NCBI RefSeq assembly: GCF_004302915.1
Contig: NZ_QQBI01000003.1
Coordinates: 154,546 to 218,545 of the forward strand
DNA: 64,000 bases
From: Komagataeibacter xylinus
GTDB taxonomy: Bacteria > Pseudomonadota > Alphaproteobacteria > Acetobacterales > Acetobacteraceae
Reading direction: 5' to 3'
A program made the position numbers and the translations under genes. Of this stretch, positions 28,745-39,222 are shown piece by piece; the stretch's first letter is position 1, and each line of letters starts with the position of its first letter. The notes under the pieces are model-generated. The model was not told where the DNA came from. It did no database searches and saw nothing but the letters and a program-made list of their open reading frames with translations.

Positions 28745-28796
28745 GTTTTTGGGTGCGTCCTGAAGCTTTAAAAAAAAAGCTTCACCAAAAACTTTT
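28745..28796 (+). repeat. dispersed palindromic repeat, copy C (first hairpin deleted)
   Basis: The left arm GTTTTTGGGTGCG joins directly to TCCTGAAGC, so the first inner hairpin is missing. The GAAGCTTTAAAA / AAAGCTTC hairpin and right arm CACCAAAAACTTTT remain. It begins 13 bp after the peptidase stop. Confidence 0.75.
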
Positions 28797-28823
28797 GTCT
28801 CTTATCCATATTTCGGGGAATGC

Positions 28824-29120
28824 ATGCCCACCACCACGCCTACGGTTACCCGCACGCTGTACAAGACGCTGGCCGTGCTCGGGCTGACAGTGCTGTTCAT
28901 GCTCAGCCTGCGCCTGAGCACCACCGTGGCCGGCCTGGTCGACCGCATTGCGGGCACCGACCTGTGGCTGTCCGTCTACCGCCTTGCCGGGGCCACCGAT
29001 GAGACCGAGCAGGAACGGCTGATCGTGATGGCGGTGGCCCTTGTGTGCTGCGTGCTTGCCATCGGCGTGGTCGAGATTGCCGACCGGCTGCTCATGCGCC
29101 GCGCTGCCAGAAAAAGGTGA
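28824..29120 (+). CDS. small membrane protein, unknown function
   Basis: This is a 98-residue protein with two predicted membrane helices, TLAVLGLTVLFMLSLRL (about 14-30) and VMAVALVCCVLAIGVVEIAD (about 68-87), joined by a short loop, and a basic C-terminus (RRAARKR). I recognise no family. It converges on the RlmM-like gene, overlapping its end by about 29 bp. Confidence 0.65.
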   Translation: MPTTTPTVTRTLYKTLAVLGLTVLFMLSLRLSTTVAGLVDRIAGTDLWLSVYRLAGATDETEQERLIVMAVALVCCVLAIGVVEIADRLLMRRAARKR

Positions 29121-30045
29121 GTTCATGCTTGTTGTGCCACAGGTGCAGCACGCGCCCGCCGGGAATGGCAGCGAAGGCCTCCGCCGTGTCGTGGTCGGTC
29201 TCGCCCTGGAATTTGATGGTCATGACAATCCGCGCAGCCCGGCCTGAAGCAATCCACCGCTGCGCCAGCGCAAGCAGGCGGGCGGGATAGGCGATGATGT
29301 CGGAAAACAGCCAGTCCACGGGTTCGCAGGTGGCGGGGTCCAGGCCGAAGGCGCTTTCATAGCGGCATGTCACGTTGGGCAGGGCGGCAATACTCTCGGC
29401 CAGCGGCGCGCGGTCAATGGCCGTGACCTGCGCGCCCTGGCTGGCCGCAACCCATGTCCACCCGCCGGGACAGGCGCCAAGGTCGATGCAGGTCTCGCCC
29501 GCCACGGGCCACCGGCCAAGGCGGAACAGGGCCTCCCACAACTTGAGATAGGCGCGTGAAGGCGGGTCGGTACGGTTCTCGACAAAAGCCACCTCGCCAT
29601 TGATGAACGGCGCGGACTTGGTGGGCGAGAGCAGCAACTGATCTGGCGCCAGCAGCGTCCAGCCGCCCAGATGGGCATCAGGCGGCATGGCGGGAAAGCT
29701 GACCGGCTTCGGCCGCACCGGCGGCAGAGCATCGGTAATCAGGGCGCTGCGGCGGTGGAGCGTGGGCGCATAACCTGCCCAGTTGCGTTGCAGGCCGCGC
29801 ATGATCCGCGCCGCCCCCTTGATGGAGGGCACCGCATGCAGTTGAGGCGCATCCCATACGTCAATCGCCCACAGGCTGGCCACGGGCAGTGCGGCTGACA
29901 GCGCCAGCCGCCCATGCCAGCACAGTGCTCCCGCCCCCTTGCGCGTCAGTTCCTGTTCCAGAACTTCTTCAAATCCGGGGGCCGCCAGATAGGCGCTGCG
30001 CACGGGCCAGGCGGGCTGCGTATATGTTTCGGGCTGGACGGTCAT
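29092..30045 (-). CDS. rlmM: RlmM-like 2'-O-ribose rRNA methyltransferase
   Basis: RlmM methylates the ribose of a 23S rRNA cytidine (C2498 in E. coli). The 317-residue protein has an N-terminal THUMP-like part and a C-terminal FtsJ/Rossmann domain with CIDLGACPGGWTWVAASQGA (SAM loop; quote CIDLGACPGGWTWV). The catalytic tetrad is visible: RAYLKLWEA (K), LFSDIIAYP (D), VMTIKFQGE (K) and NKHELTFF (E). It is slightly shorter than E. coli RlmM. Its ATG overlaps the DUF423 stop by 4 bp. Confidence 0.85.
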   Translation of the reverse strand: MTVQPETYTQPAWPVRSAYLAAPGFEEVLEQELTRKGAGALCWHGRLALSAALPVASLWAIDVWDAPQLHAVPSIKGAARIMRGLQRNWAGYAPTLHRRSALITDALPPVRPKPVSFPAMPPDAHLGGWTLLAPDQLLLSPTKSAPFINGEVAFVENRTDPPSRAYLKLWEALFRLGRWPVAGETCIDLGACPGGWTWVAASQGAQVTAIDRAPLAESIAALPNVTCRYESAFGLDPATCEPVDWLFSDIIAYPARLLALAQRWIASGRAARIVMTIKFQGETDHDTAEAFAAIPGGRVLHLWHNKHELTFFWQRGA

Positions 30046-30419
30046 GCGCGCATGACCCCCACCGCCAGCAAAAGCCATGCCCCCATGAGAATGCTGCCCC
30101 CCGTGGGCGCCACCGGACCGGGATGAACGCCCCAGAACGCCGTCAGCGCCACGCCTACGCTGAAAAGGACCGTGCCCACCGCCATGAGGCAGCCGGACAG
30201 GGAAATGAGCGCGCGGCACCCCTGCTGGATCAACAGCACCGCAATGCCGATCATGGCCAGCGCATGCCACATCTGCATCTGTATGGCCTGCCGGGCCATG
30301 TCACGCCCGCCCTCGGCAAAGAAACGATCGGGCAGATGGGCGGTGAGCGCTCCGCCCATCACGGCGGAAAACGCGGCCAGCGCCGCAAAACACAACAGGA
30401 ACCGGACAACAGTAGGCAT
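30042..30419 (-). CDS. DUF423 (YgdD-like) membrane protein
   Basis: This is a 125-residue inner-membrane protein with four hydrophobic helices. DUF423 features are GGALTAHLPDRFFAEG near the N-terminus, MQMWHALAMIGIAVLL and AFWGVHPGPVAPTGGSILMG. Its function is unknown. It overlaps the RlmM-like gene by 4 bp; in E. coli ygdD and rlmM (ygdE) are neighbours too, so the pair is conserved. Confidence 0.88.
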   Translation of the reverse strand: MPTVVRFLLCFAALAAFSAVMGGALTAHLPDRFFAEGGRDMARQAIQMQMWHALAMIGIAVLLIQQGCRALISLSGCLMAVGTVLFSVGVALTAFWGVHPGPVAPTGGSILMGAWLLLAVGVMRA

Positions 30420-30706
30420 TCAGCATATCCGCAAACAGGGTGACGACCCGCACACGACGCGGGCAGGCACACCCTACTCCCGCCGTGGGCGCATCGTATA
30501 GGCCAGCCCGGCATGAAGGGCGGCCACCACCCGGCAGACCGGATCAGGACGGTAGGAAAGTTTTCCTCTGGCCTGCCCTGCCGCCTTCACCTGCCGCAAG
30601 GGGCTGGTATTGTGGCCTGCTGGCTTTGTATGGCGGCCCAAAACTGATAAACTATGAAGACGTTCAGTAAAGCCGCCTGAATTTTACACGTTGGGAAGAT
30701 GAAAGC

Positions 30707-31276
30707 ATGAAAAATTACGCCGTCTGGTTTCTTTGCGCGTCTGTCAGCCTTCTTCCCGCAGCAGGCCTTGCGGCCCGTCCTGCCACGCCACCCGCAGCCC
30801 CCCCTGCAGCGGCGCCCGCGCCGAGCCTGCCGCCGCTTACGGAATCCGATTCCACCTTTGCTGAAAACGTGTCGGCCCTGAATGCATTCGAGATCACCAT
30901 CTCCAAAATGGCCACGACGGAGGCCAAGCGGCGGAAGGTGCAGGAATTCGCCGCGCGCTCGGTCAAGCTGCACACCGCCAACGAGACTGCCCTCTCCACC
31001 CTCACCCTCAAGCACGGGCTGACCCTGCACAAGGAGATGAGCCCGGACGAGGATGAAGTCGCAGCCCAGCTCAAGACCGAAACCGGCGCCAAATTCGAGC
31101 GTGATTACCTCGACCTGCAGGCGCAGGCTGCAAGCGATGCTCTGGCCATGTTCCAGAACGAGGCGGAATCCGCTGCCGACCCCGAGCTCAAGACCTATGC
31201 CTCCACCACGGCAGACACGTTGCAGACCCTGCTCAACGATTCCCTGAAGCTGGGCGCGGCCAAGCCTTCACGCTAA
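30707..31276 (+). CDS. secreted DUF4142 protein
   Basis: This is a 189-residue protein with a signal peptide (MKNYAVWFLCASVSLLPAAGLAA, given in part as VWFLCASVSLLPAAG), then a Pro/Ala-rich linker (RPATPPAAPPAAAPAPS). A helical DUF4142 domain follows: STFAENVSALNAFEI, VQEFAARSVKLHT and ALAMFQNEAESAADPELKT. DUF4142 proteins are ferritin-like-fold exported proteins of unknown function, often linked to envelope stress. The gene is monocistronic. Confidence 0.8.
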   Translation: MKNYAVWFLCASVSLLPAAGLAARPATPPAAPPAAAPAPSLPPLTESDSTFAENVSALNAFEITISKMATTEAKRRKVQEFAARSVKLHTANETALSTLTLKHGLTLHKEMSPDEDEVAAQLKTETGAKFERDYLDLQAQAASDALAMFQNEAESAADPELKTYASTTADTLQTLLNDSLKLGAAKPSR

Positions 31277-31316
31277 AAAGCGCTGCCGCATTACTGGTAA
31301 AAATTTCTGTATACTT

Positions 31317-31377
31317 CTTTTTTCAAACAGATGGCGTTTTTTGAAGCTTTTTGAAAAAAGCTTCACCAAAAACTTTT
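31317..31377 (+). repeat. dispersed palindromic repeat, copy D (decayed left half)
   Basis: The right half is intact: GAAGCTTTTT / GAAAAAAGCTTC (31343-31364) and CACCAAAAACTTTTG. The left half is degenerate (CTTTTTTCAAACAGATGGCG) and its outer arm is not recognisable. It lies about 40 bp after the DUF4142 stop; an AT-rich stretch follows to 31440. Confidence 0.7.
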
Positions 31378-31473
31378 GATTTACAGAATATATATTTCTT
31401 GGGGTTTATTTATATATAACGGTTTGACCTGAAGATATTTTTATTACTTTCCTCATGACAAACGGATCAATCC

Positions 31474-32046
31474 ATGAGCATTCGCATCGACCGGGTCGTG
31501 ACCCGTGGCGGCGACACAGGACAGACCGCGCTGGGCAATGGCACGCGCGTGGCCAAGGACTCGGTGCGCATCGAGGCCCTTGGCGCCCTTGATGAAGCCA
31601 ATGCCGTAATCGGGCTGCTGCGCGCGAGCCTGCCCGCAGGCCGGAACGCCCGTTTCATTGCCTGGCTGCAGGGGCTTGTGTTCGATATTGGCGGCGTGGT
31701 GTGCATGCCCGGCAGGCCGCCCCGCCCGCTGGCGCAGGGCGCCGTGGCGGTCAGGGCCATGGAAGACGAGGTGGAGCACCTGCGCGCACATATCCCGCCG
31801 CTGACCAGCTTTGTCCTGCCCGGCGGCACGATGGCCGCGGCCCATGCCCATCTGGCGCGCACCGTGGTGCGGCGGGCGGAGCGACGGCTGGCCACGCTGG
31901 CGCGAAGCGAAGACCTCGGCCCCGATATTCCCGCCTGCATGAACCGCCTGTCCGATTACCTGTTCGTGCTGGGGCGCCACCTCAATGATAACGGGGCCGG
32001 TGACCTGACATGGACCCCCGCCGCCCCGCCGCCCACGGCTGGATGA
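31474..32046 (+). CDS. cob(I)yrinic acid a,c-diamide / cobalamin adenosyltransferase, PduO type
   Basis: This enzyme transfers the adenosyl group of ATP to cob(I)alamin, making coenzyme B12. The 190-residue protein shows [20 protein letters not shown] (ATP loop), the helix [42 protein letters not shown] (in part [18 protein letters not shown]) and [12 protein letters not shown], all PduO-type marks. It faces the gluconokinase gene tail to tail. Confidence 0.92.
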   Translation: MSIRIDRVVTRGGDTGQTALGNGTRVAKDSVRIEALGALDEANAVIGLLRASLPAGRNARFIAWLQGLVFDIGGVVCMPGRPPRPLAQGAVAVRAMEDEVEHLRAHIPPLTSFVLPGGTMAAAHAHLARTVVRRAERRLATLARSEDLGPDIPACMNRLSDYLFVLGRHLNDNGAGDLTWTPAAPPPTAG

Positions 32047-32052
32047 GGGCGC

Positions 32053-32628
32053 TCAGCCCGGCAGGCGCTCCAGATGCAGGCAGGCCTGCTCGGCCAGATG
32101 GGCCTGCGGGGCGTTGACATCGAGCGTCATGACCACCTCATGGTGCATGTCGGGTTCCTCCAGTGTGGCGAACTGGCTGTCGAGCATGCCAACCGGCATG
32201 AAATGCCCCGTGCGCTGGCGCAGGCGCGGGGCAATGTCTTCCCGGCTGCCCTTGAGGTAGACAAAGCACACATCCGCATGGCCCGCCCCGATCCGCTCGC
32301 GATAGGCGCGCCGCAGCGATGAACAGGTCACGATGCCGCACTGCCCCTGCTCACGCCATGCCAGGATGGCCGCGGCAATGCGGTCGAGCCAGGGGGCGCG
32401 ATCCGCGTCGGTCAGGGGAATGCCGTTGCTCATGCGCGCGATATTGGCGGGCGGATGCAGGTCGTCGCCTTCAATGACAGGCCAGCCCATGCGCGCGGCC
32501 ATGAGCTGAGCCACGGTGCTCTTGCCACACCCCGATACCCCCATCACCACCAGCACGCGCGGGCGCGCCGCCTGCCCGAGCCTGCGCGAGAGAGAGACCG
32601 CTACAGCGTTTTGCCCATTGTCACACAT
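32053..32628 (-). CDS. gntK: gluconokinase
   Basis: GntK phosphorylates gluconate to 6-phosphogluconate for the pentose phosphate pathway, a natural activity in bacteria that make gluconate by periplasmic glucose oxidation. The 191-residue protein has the P-loop VMGVSGCGKSTVAQLMA, then VIEGDDLHPPANIARMSNGIPL (in part EGDDLHPPANIARMSNG), TCSSLRRAYRERI and GHFMPVGMLDSQF. An AGGA site lies 6 nt before the ATG. Confidence 0.95.
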   Translation of the reverse strand: MCDNGQNAVAVSLSRRLGQAARPRVLVVMGVSGCGKSTVAQLMAARMGWPVIEGDDLHPPANIARMSNGIPLTDADRAPWLDRIAAAILAWREQGQCGIVTCSSLRRAYRERIGAGHADVCFVYLKGSREDIAPRLRQRTGHFMPVGMLDSQFATLEEPDMHHEVVMTLDVNAPQAHLAEQACLHLERLPG

Positions 32629-33034
32629 ACTGCATCCTGCCGGATATTACGAAAAAAAGACGTTATCGCGCCTTATCTGGCCCAAACAGGTCTCAAAACG
32701 CAAGTGACTGCTGCTACGCAGAAATACCAATACAGGGCATTTCATTATGAAATCTGCCGTTTTTTTGTTTATAAATAAAAAAATATTATTAATTTATATT
32801 ATTATTTCTTCTTCATTTATTTGAATTTTGTTAATATATATTATGACATAATAATTATGTCATTCATTATTATATTTATCTTCATACCTCTTGCGCAGGT
32901 CGCCCCTAAGGCTTTATATACTCGATCAATCACTTAAAAACAGACACCATCGGCATCCCGGTCAGAGGAATATTTTCCTAAATATGGCCCTTTCAACATC
33001 TCGCATGGTGCATTGAGTTATCGAGAGTTCTGCT
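32629..33034. promoter_or_regulatory. AT-rich divergent intergenic region with inverted repeat
   Basis: This 406-bp gap between divergent genes is the most AT-rich stretch of the window. From about 32755 to 32885 it is almost only A and T. It contains a 10-bp perfect inverted repeat with one central base, ATGACATAAT-A-ATTATGTCAT (32843-32863), a plausible operator. I see no gene in it. It probably holds promoters for gntK and the coiled-coil gene. Confidence 0.5.
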
Positions 33035-33685
33035 GTGTCATCTTATAACGATTTTCTTTCCTTTTCGAAGGAAGAAGACCAGAGCCCCCAACGCGAAGAA
33101 GTCAATGAAACCGCCTTCCGCCAGGCGCTTGAGCGCCTTGGCAAGGGCAAGCCGCGCGGCCCCGCCGCGCCCAAGGCCCCGCAGGCCAAGGCGCGCCCCG
33201 TGCGCCAGGCCGACCCCACCCAGCGCCGCCGCAAATTCGTGCAGGATGGCGATGTACGTGTCGAACATCATTCGCTGACCACCGGCCGCGCCTCGCCGCG
33301 CGTGCTGCATGCCCAGCCTGAAGACCGGGGCGAGGCGGAGCAGCTGCGCCACAAGATCCAGTTCGAGCAGAAGCTGCGCGAGGAGGCTGAACTCCGCCTT
33401 TCGGAAGCGCAGGCGCAGATCCGCTCCCTGACCACCCGCATCGGCCATGCCGATGTCATCGCCGCCGAGAACAAGACCAGACTCGCCGAACGCGATGCTG
33501 AAATACTGAGCCTGCGCGCTGAAATCTATGCTGCCCGCGAAGAAGCCGACCGCCTGCGTGAGGAAGCCAGCCGCCTCAAGGCCAGAAGCCGCGTGGCGGA
33601 AAACCGGATGGCGCCAGCCCGCCCCCCCCAGGCGGACGATGACGCGACTGACCCCAATGAGCCCGAACCCGTAAAATGGTGGTAA
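33035..33685 (+). CDS. coiled-coil protein, unknown function
   Basis: This is a 216-residue hydrophilic protein starting at GTG (MSSYNDFLSFSKEEDQSP) with GAGAG upstream. The first 90 residues are charged and Pro/Ala/Lys/Arg-rich (KGKPRGPAAPKAPQAKARP), probably disordered. Residues about 105-190 are a long heptad-rich helix (EEAELRLSEAQAQIRSL, EILSLRAEIYAAREEADRL), a likely coiled coil. It ends acidic with EPEPVKWW. I recognise no family. It is preceded by an AT-rich region and followed 18 bp later by a membrane protein gene. Confidence 0.7.
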   Translation: MSSYNDFLSFSKEEDQSPQREEVNETAFRQALERLGKGKPRGPAAPKAPQAKARPVRQADPTQRRRKFVQDGDVRVEHHSLTTGRASPRVLHAQPEDRGEAEQLRHKIQFEQKLREEAELRLSEAQAQIRSLTTRIGHADVIAAENKTRLAERDAEILSLRAEIYAAREEADRLREEASRLKARSRVAENRMAPARPPQADDDATDPNEPEPVKWW

Positions 33686-33703
33686 CGCCAGCCTCAGGCC
33701 GCC

Positions 33704-34192
33704 ATGCCCATGGAACCCGATGAGCCGCCGCCCAACCCCGCGGCCCGGCAGAGGCAGATCGGGCTGATCATTGTCGCCACCTGCACCAGCATGAGCCTTG
33801 CCATCATGGTGCTGCTGCCGCTGGTCAGCGGGTTGATCAACCTGTTGCGCGACATACTGGGCGTGCTGATCCTGCCTTTTTCTTTCATGTTCGGGCTAGG
33901 AAGCGGCACGCAGGAACAGTCACCCGCGCTGCTGCGCCTGCTGTCGGATATGGGATTGCAGACGCAGCTGCACCCACTCCGGCTCGGGGGGGCCGCGGTG
34001 CTGGAACTTGTCGCGGTCTTCCTGTTTGTCATTGCCGAGCGCCTGGGCGGGCGCACCGGCTACATGGGGGCCTGCGCGGCCTCGGCGGGGGCGATCGTGC
34101 TGTCGGGCCTGCCACTGGCAACCCCGCTCCTGCCCGCCATCCTGACCGAGGGGGTGTTCCTGCTCAACCCGCCCTCGCCCGATCCGGACTGA
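33704..34192 (+). CDS. membrane protein, unknown function
   Basis: This is a 162-residue protein with about four hydrophobic segments: LIIVATCTSMSLAIMVLLPL, LRDILGVLILPFSFMFGLG, AAVLELVAVFLFVIAERLG and ACAASAGAIVLSGLPLATP. No family is recognised. It follows the coiled-coil gene by 18 bp in the same direction, so the two may be co-transcribed. Confidence 0.65.
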   Translation: MPMEPDEPPPNPAARQRQIGLIIVATCTSMSLAIMVLLPLVSGLINLLRDILGVLILPFSFMFGLGSGTQEQSPALLRLLSDMGLQTQLHPLRLGGAAVLELVAVFLFVIAERLGGRTGYMGACAASAGAIVLSGLPLATPLLPAILTEGVFLLNPPSPDPD

Positions 34193-34211
34193 ACGCGGCA
34201 GAACATAAAGA

Positions 34212-34268
34212 CGTTCGTGGTGAAGCTTTAGAATGCCGCCTTTCGCGAGAACAGGCGGCACCCGAACG
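34212..34268 (-). repeat. dispersed palindromic repeat, copy E (diverged, stem kept)
   Basis: This is a diverged copy in the same orientation as copy B. The left arm CGTTCGTGG and right arm CCCGAACG still pair although both differ from the AAGTTTTTGG / CCAAAAACTT of other copies. The first hairpin is decayed (GTGAAGCTTTAGAAT); the second, GCCGCCT...AGGCGGC, is intact. It lies between convergent genes. Confidence 0.65.
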
Positions 34269-34282
34269 CCCTGATAGTCCCT

Positions 34283-35509
34283 TCAGGACAACCCATCCAC
34301 AAACCGCGCAAGGCGCGTGCAGCATTCCGTAAGAATATCATCGCTCGTGGCATAGGACAGGCGCAGGTAAGGCCCTTGCCCGAAGGCCGAGCCATGCACC
34401 ACGGCCACATGCTGCTCGGCCAGCAGGGCGATGGCGAAATCCTCGTCCGTATTCAGCATCCGCCCCCCTGCTGTCCTGCGCCCGATGCAGCCCGCAATGC
34501 CGGGATAGGCATAAAACGCCCCGTGCGGCATGGCGCAGGTCAGGCCGGGAATGGCACGCAGGGCCGAGACCACCATCTCGCGCCGGCGGGCATAGACCGC
34601 GCACATCTGCGCGATAATGTCGGGCGGCCCGTCAAGCGCCGCAGCGGCGGCGGCCTGGCTGATGGAACAGATACCTGAAGTCGAGCTGCCCTGTATGGCG
34701 GTCATGGCGCGGATGAGCGGCGTGGGGCCACCCACGTAACCTATCCGCCAGCCGGTCATGGCATAGGCTTTCGACACGCCGTTCAGGGTCAGGATACGGC
34801 CCTTGAGGTCTGGCGCCACGGCGGCAAGCGAGGCGTGGCGCTGCCCGTCATAGAGCAGGTGCTCGTATATCTCGTCACTGAGCACATGCACATGCGGGTG
34901 GCGGCGCAGCACTTCCGCAACAGTCGCGAGATCCGCCTCCCCCATGGTGCCGCCCGTGGGGTTGTTGGGGAAATTGAGCACCAGCCACTTGGTGCGTGAC
35001 GTGATCGCGGCCTCCAGCACCTCGGGCCTGAGGCGGAAATCATCGGCCTCATGGCAGTCGGCATAGACCGGCGTGCCGCCAAACATCTCGACAATCAGCG
35101 GGTAGCTGACCCAGTACGGGCGCGGAATGACCACTTCATCGCCCGGCTGAACGGTGGCCATGAACGCATTGAAGATGACCTGCTTGCCCCCGTTCGAGAC
35201 CATGATCTCACCCGGCGCGTAGTCCAGCGCGTTCTCGCGCGCGAATTTGCGCGCGATCGCGGCCTTGAGCGCAGGCGTGCCATCAACGGGGGGGTATTTG
35301 GTCTGCCCGTCCAGCGCCGCGCGGTGGGCCGCCTCGATTACGGCGGGCGGCGTGGCAAAATCGGGCTCGCCCAATGCGAGCGAGAGCACTTTCCCGCCCT
35401 TCGCGCGCAGTTCACGCGCGCGCTGCGCCATGGCAATGGTGGCGGGCACGCTCAGCCGCTCCATCCGCTGCGCAAACAGCGGATAGGCCAGTCCTTCATT
35501 CCTGTTCAT
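34283..35509 (-). CDS. class I/II aminotransferase (aspartate aminotransferase-like), copy 2
   Basis: This is a PLP-dependent fold-type I aminotransferase of 408 residues. It has LALGEPDFATPPAVIEAA, NGGKQVIFNAFMATVQPGDEV (in part NGGKQVIFNAFMA), PNNPTGGTM, LSDEIYEHLLYDG, the PLP-lysine motif [17 protein letters not shown] and the late RLSYATSDD with the carboxylate-binding Arg. The ATG at 35509 has AGGGG 9 nt upstream, within the end of the upstream paralogue. Aspartate, prephenate or alanine are possible substrates. Confidence 0.9.
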   Translation of the reverse strand: MNRNEGLAYPLFAQRMERLSVPATIAMAQRARELRAKGGKVLSLALGEPDFATPPAVIEAAHRAALDGQTKYPPVDGTPALKAAIARKFARENALDYAPGEIMVSNGGKQVIFNAFMATVQPGDEVVIPRPYWVSYPLIVEMFGGTPVYADCHEADDFRLRPEVLEAAITSRTKWLVLNFPNNPTGGTMGEADLATVAEVLRRHPHVHVLSDEIYEHLLYDGQRHASLAAVAPDLKGRILTLNGVSKAYAMTGWRIGYVGGPTPLIRAMTAIQGSSTSGICSISQAAAAAALDGPPDIIAQMCAVYARRREMVVSALRAIPGLTCAMPHGAFYAYPGIAGCIGRRTAGGRMLNTDEDFAIALLAEQHVAVVHGSAFGQGPYLRLSYATSDDILTECCTRLARFVDGLS

Positions 35510-35520
35510 GGCAGCGCCCC

Positions 35521-37663
<2,143 letters not shown>

Positions 37664-37886
37664 TATCAAGTCAAATCAGGGTTATGGCGAAAAAATGCGC
37701 CCCCACCCTGCCCTGCTGCGTTGATGGATCAACTCCTGCGCCCGCGCGGGCATGGGGTTGCCACGCCATGCGGGGTCTGCAATAGATTCGACAGTTACCT
37801 GACGACGACGCACATCCATAAGGCGTTCGCTTCGGAACAGAGTACGCCTGAACTTTGTGCGGCGGCATTCGGAAAGGAATGCGTCC

Positions 37887-38447
37887 GTGCCCTGTGACAG
37901 TCAATACCTGCCAGCTCTCGTCCTGAATGCCGATTTCAGGCCGCTCTCCTATTTCCCGCTTTCGCTGTGGTCATGGCAAGATGCCATCCGCGCCGTGTGG
38001 CTCGACCGCGTATCGGTGCTGAGCGAATATGACACAGTTGTCCACTCCCCCACCCAGAGCCTGCGCCTGCCCAGCGTGATTGCGCTGAAAGACTATATCC
38101 CCACCGCCCGCAAGCCTGCCTTCACGCGGTTCAATGTCTTCCTGCGCGACAATTTTTCCTGCCAGTACTGCAACACCCGCTTCCCCACGCAGGAACTGAC
38201 CTTCGACCACGTCATTCCCCGCAGCAAGGGGGGCCGCACGAGCTGGGAGAACGTGGTGACCGCATGCAGCCCGTGCAACCTGATCAAGGGCTCCTACATG
38301 CCGCACCAGATCCGCATGTACCCCGCCCGCACGCCCGCGCGGCCCTCAAGCCGCAGGTTGCAGGAAAATGGCCGTGCCTTCCCGCCCAACTACCTGCACG
38401 AAAGCTGGCGCGACTACCTGTACTGGGATACCGAACTCGAAAACTGA
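37887..38447 (+). CDS. HNH endonuclease family protein
   Basis: This is a 186-residue HNH protein, starting at GTG (VPCDSQYLPALVLNADF) with AAAGGA 8 nt upstream; an in-frame GTG 30 bp earlier is the alternative. The HNH domain has zinc cysteines CQYCNTRF and CSPCNLIKG around LTFDHVIPRSKGG and WENVVTAC. This compact type is common and usually single-copy in alphaproteobacteria and is not tied to a phage or restriction system here. Its role is unknown. Confidence 0.88.
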   Translation: MPCDSQYLPALVLNADFRPLSYFPLSLWSWQDAIRAVWLDRVSVLSEYDTVVHSPTQSLRLPSVIALKDYIPTARKPAFTRFNVFLRDNFSCQYCNTRFPTQELTFDHVIPRSKGGRTSWENVVTACSPCNLIKGSYMPHQIRMYPARTPARPSSRRLQENGRAFPPNYLHESWRDYLYWDTELEN

Positions 38448-38523
38448 AGCCACCCCGCCCCGACCAGCGCGACGCGGGCGCAACACACCGGGGCGGCCAG
38501 GGTTCCCTTACCGGGCGGACACG

Positions 38524-38838
38524 CTATTTTGTGTAGCTATAGCCGTATTCATCGGCCATCTTCTGCAGGTCGGGCGCGCCACGCAGGTTGAGCGGCAGCG
38601 GCACGGCCTTCTTCTTCTTTGAACCGAAGATGAAGTTATGGTCGCTCATGCGCTGGCAGGTATTCGCCGCGATGGGAAAGCTGAGCTGCATGGTGGTGCC
38701 CAGCTGCTCGCGCAGGCATTTTACATCACTCTCGAACGGCTTGCGCCCGATCTCGGCCGTGCAGCCACCAAGCACCACCAGCCCACATGCCAGCAGCCCG
38801 AGGCGGGCGGGCAGTTTTTCCACAATCTTCAGCTTCAT
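38524..38838 (-). CDS. small lipoprotein, unknown function
   Basis: This is a 104-residue protein with a lipoprotein signal MKLKIVEKLPARLGLLACGL and lipobox VLGGC. The mature part has two further cysteines (VKCLREQLG and NTCQRMSDH) that could form a disulphide, and a basic GSKKKKAVP patch. No family is recognised. It is divergent from hpnR. Confidence 0.7.
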   Translation of the reverse strand: MKLKIVEKLPARLGLLACGLVVLGGCTAEIGRKPFESDVKCLREQLGTTMQLSFPIAANTCQRMSDHNFIFGSKKKKAVPLPLNLRGAPDLQKMADEYGYSYTK

Positions 38839-39222
38839 TTCGACCCCGTCGCTTAAGCGGTGGCAAGACTGCCACGAAAGCGCTGCCCGCGATAGAGGAC
38901 AAGACGCCCCATGGGCGGTGCCGCGTGGGCAATGCATAGGTGCCCTACCGGCAATGCCGGACATGAACACAAAGCATACCTGCCAAGAAGATATGATGAA
39001 GCCGGATGGTGGTATCATCTGAATGCATAGGTGATATTACCGTGATCTTGGTGACAGGCGGGCCTTATATTGCCACCCTCTGTCATTATTCTGATTTTTT
39101 TTAAATCATACGTGATATATAAAAATTGCAAATACAGCACCGGACCGGCTGTAAATTTGTTACCAGATTGCGTATGGCTGTCGCGCGTTGTCACCGTCCC
39201 CATCGATGCCTGAGGTAAAAGA
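38839..39222. promoter_or_regulatory. divergent intergenic region upstream of hpnR
   Basis: This 384-bp gap between the lipoprotein gene and hpnR is AT-rich around 39090-39150. A possible promoter is TTGCAA near 39126 and TGTAAA 18 nt later; this is a weak call. AGGTAAAAGA just before 39223 is the hpnR ribosome site. I see no gene in it. Confidence 0.35.

Noticed and set aside
37887..38447. HNH nuclease as part of a restriction or phage-defence system
   Set aside because: Neighbours are GluQRS and a small lipoprotein; no methyltransferase, helicase or phage gene is near, and this compact HNH type is common chromosomal background.
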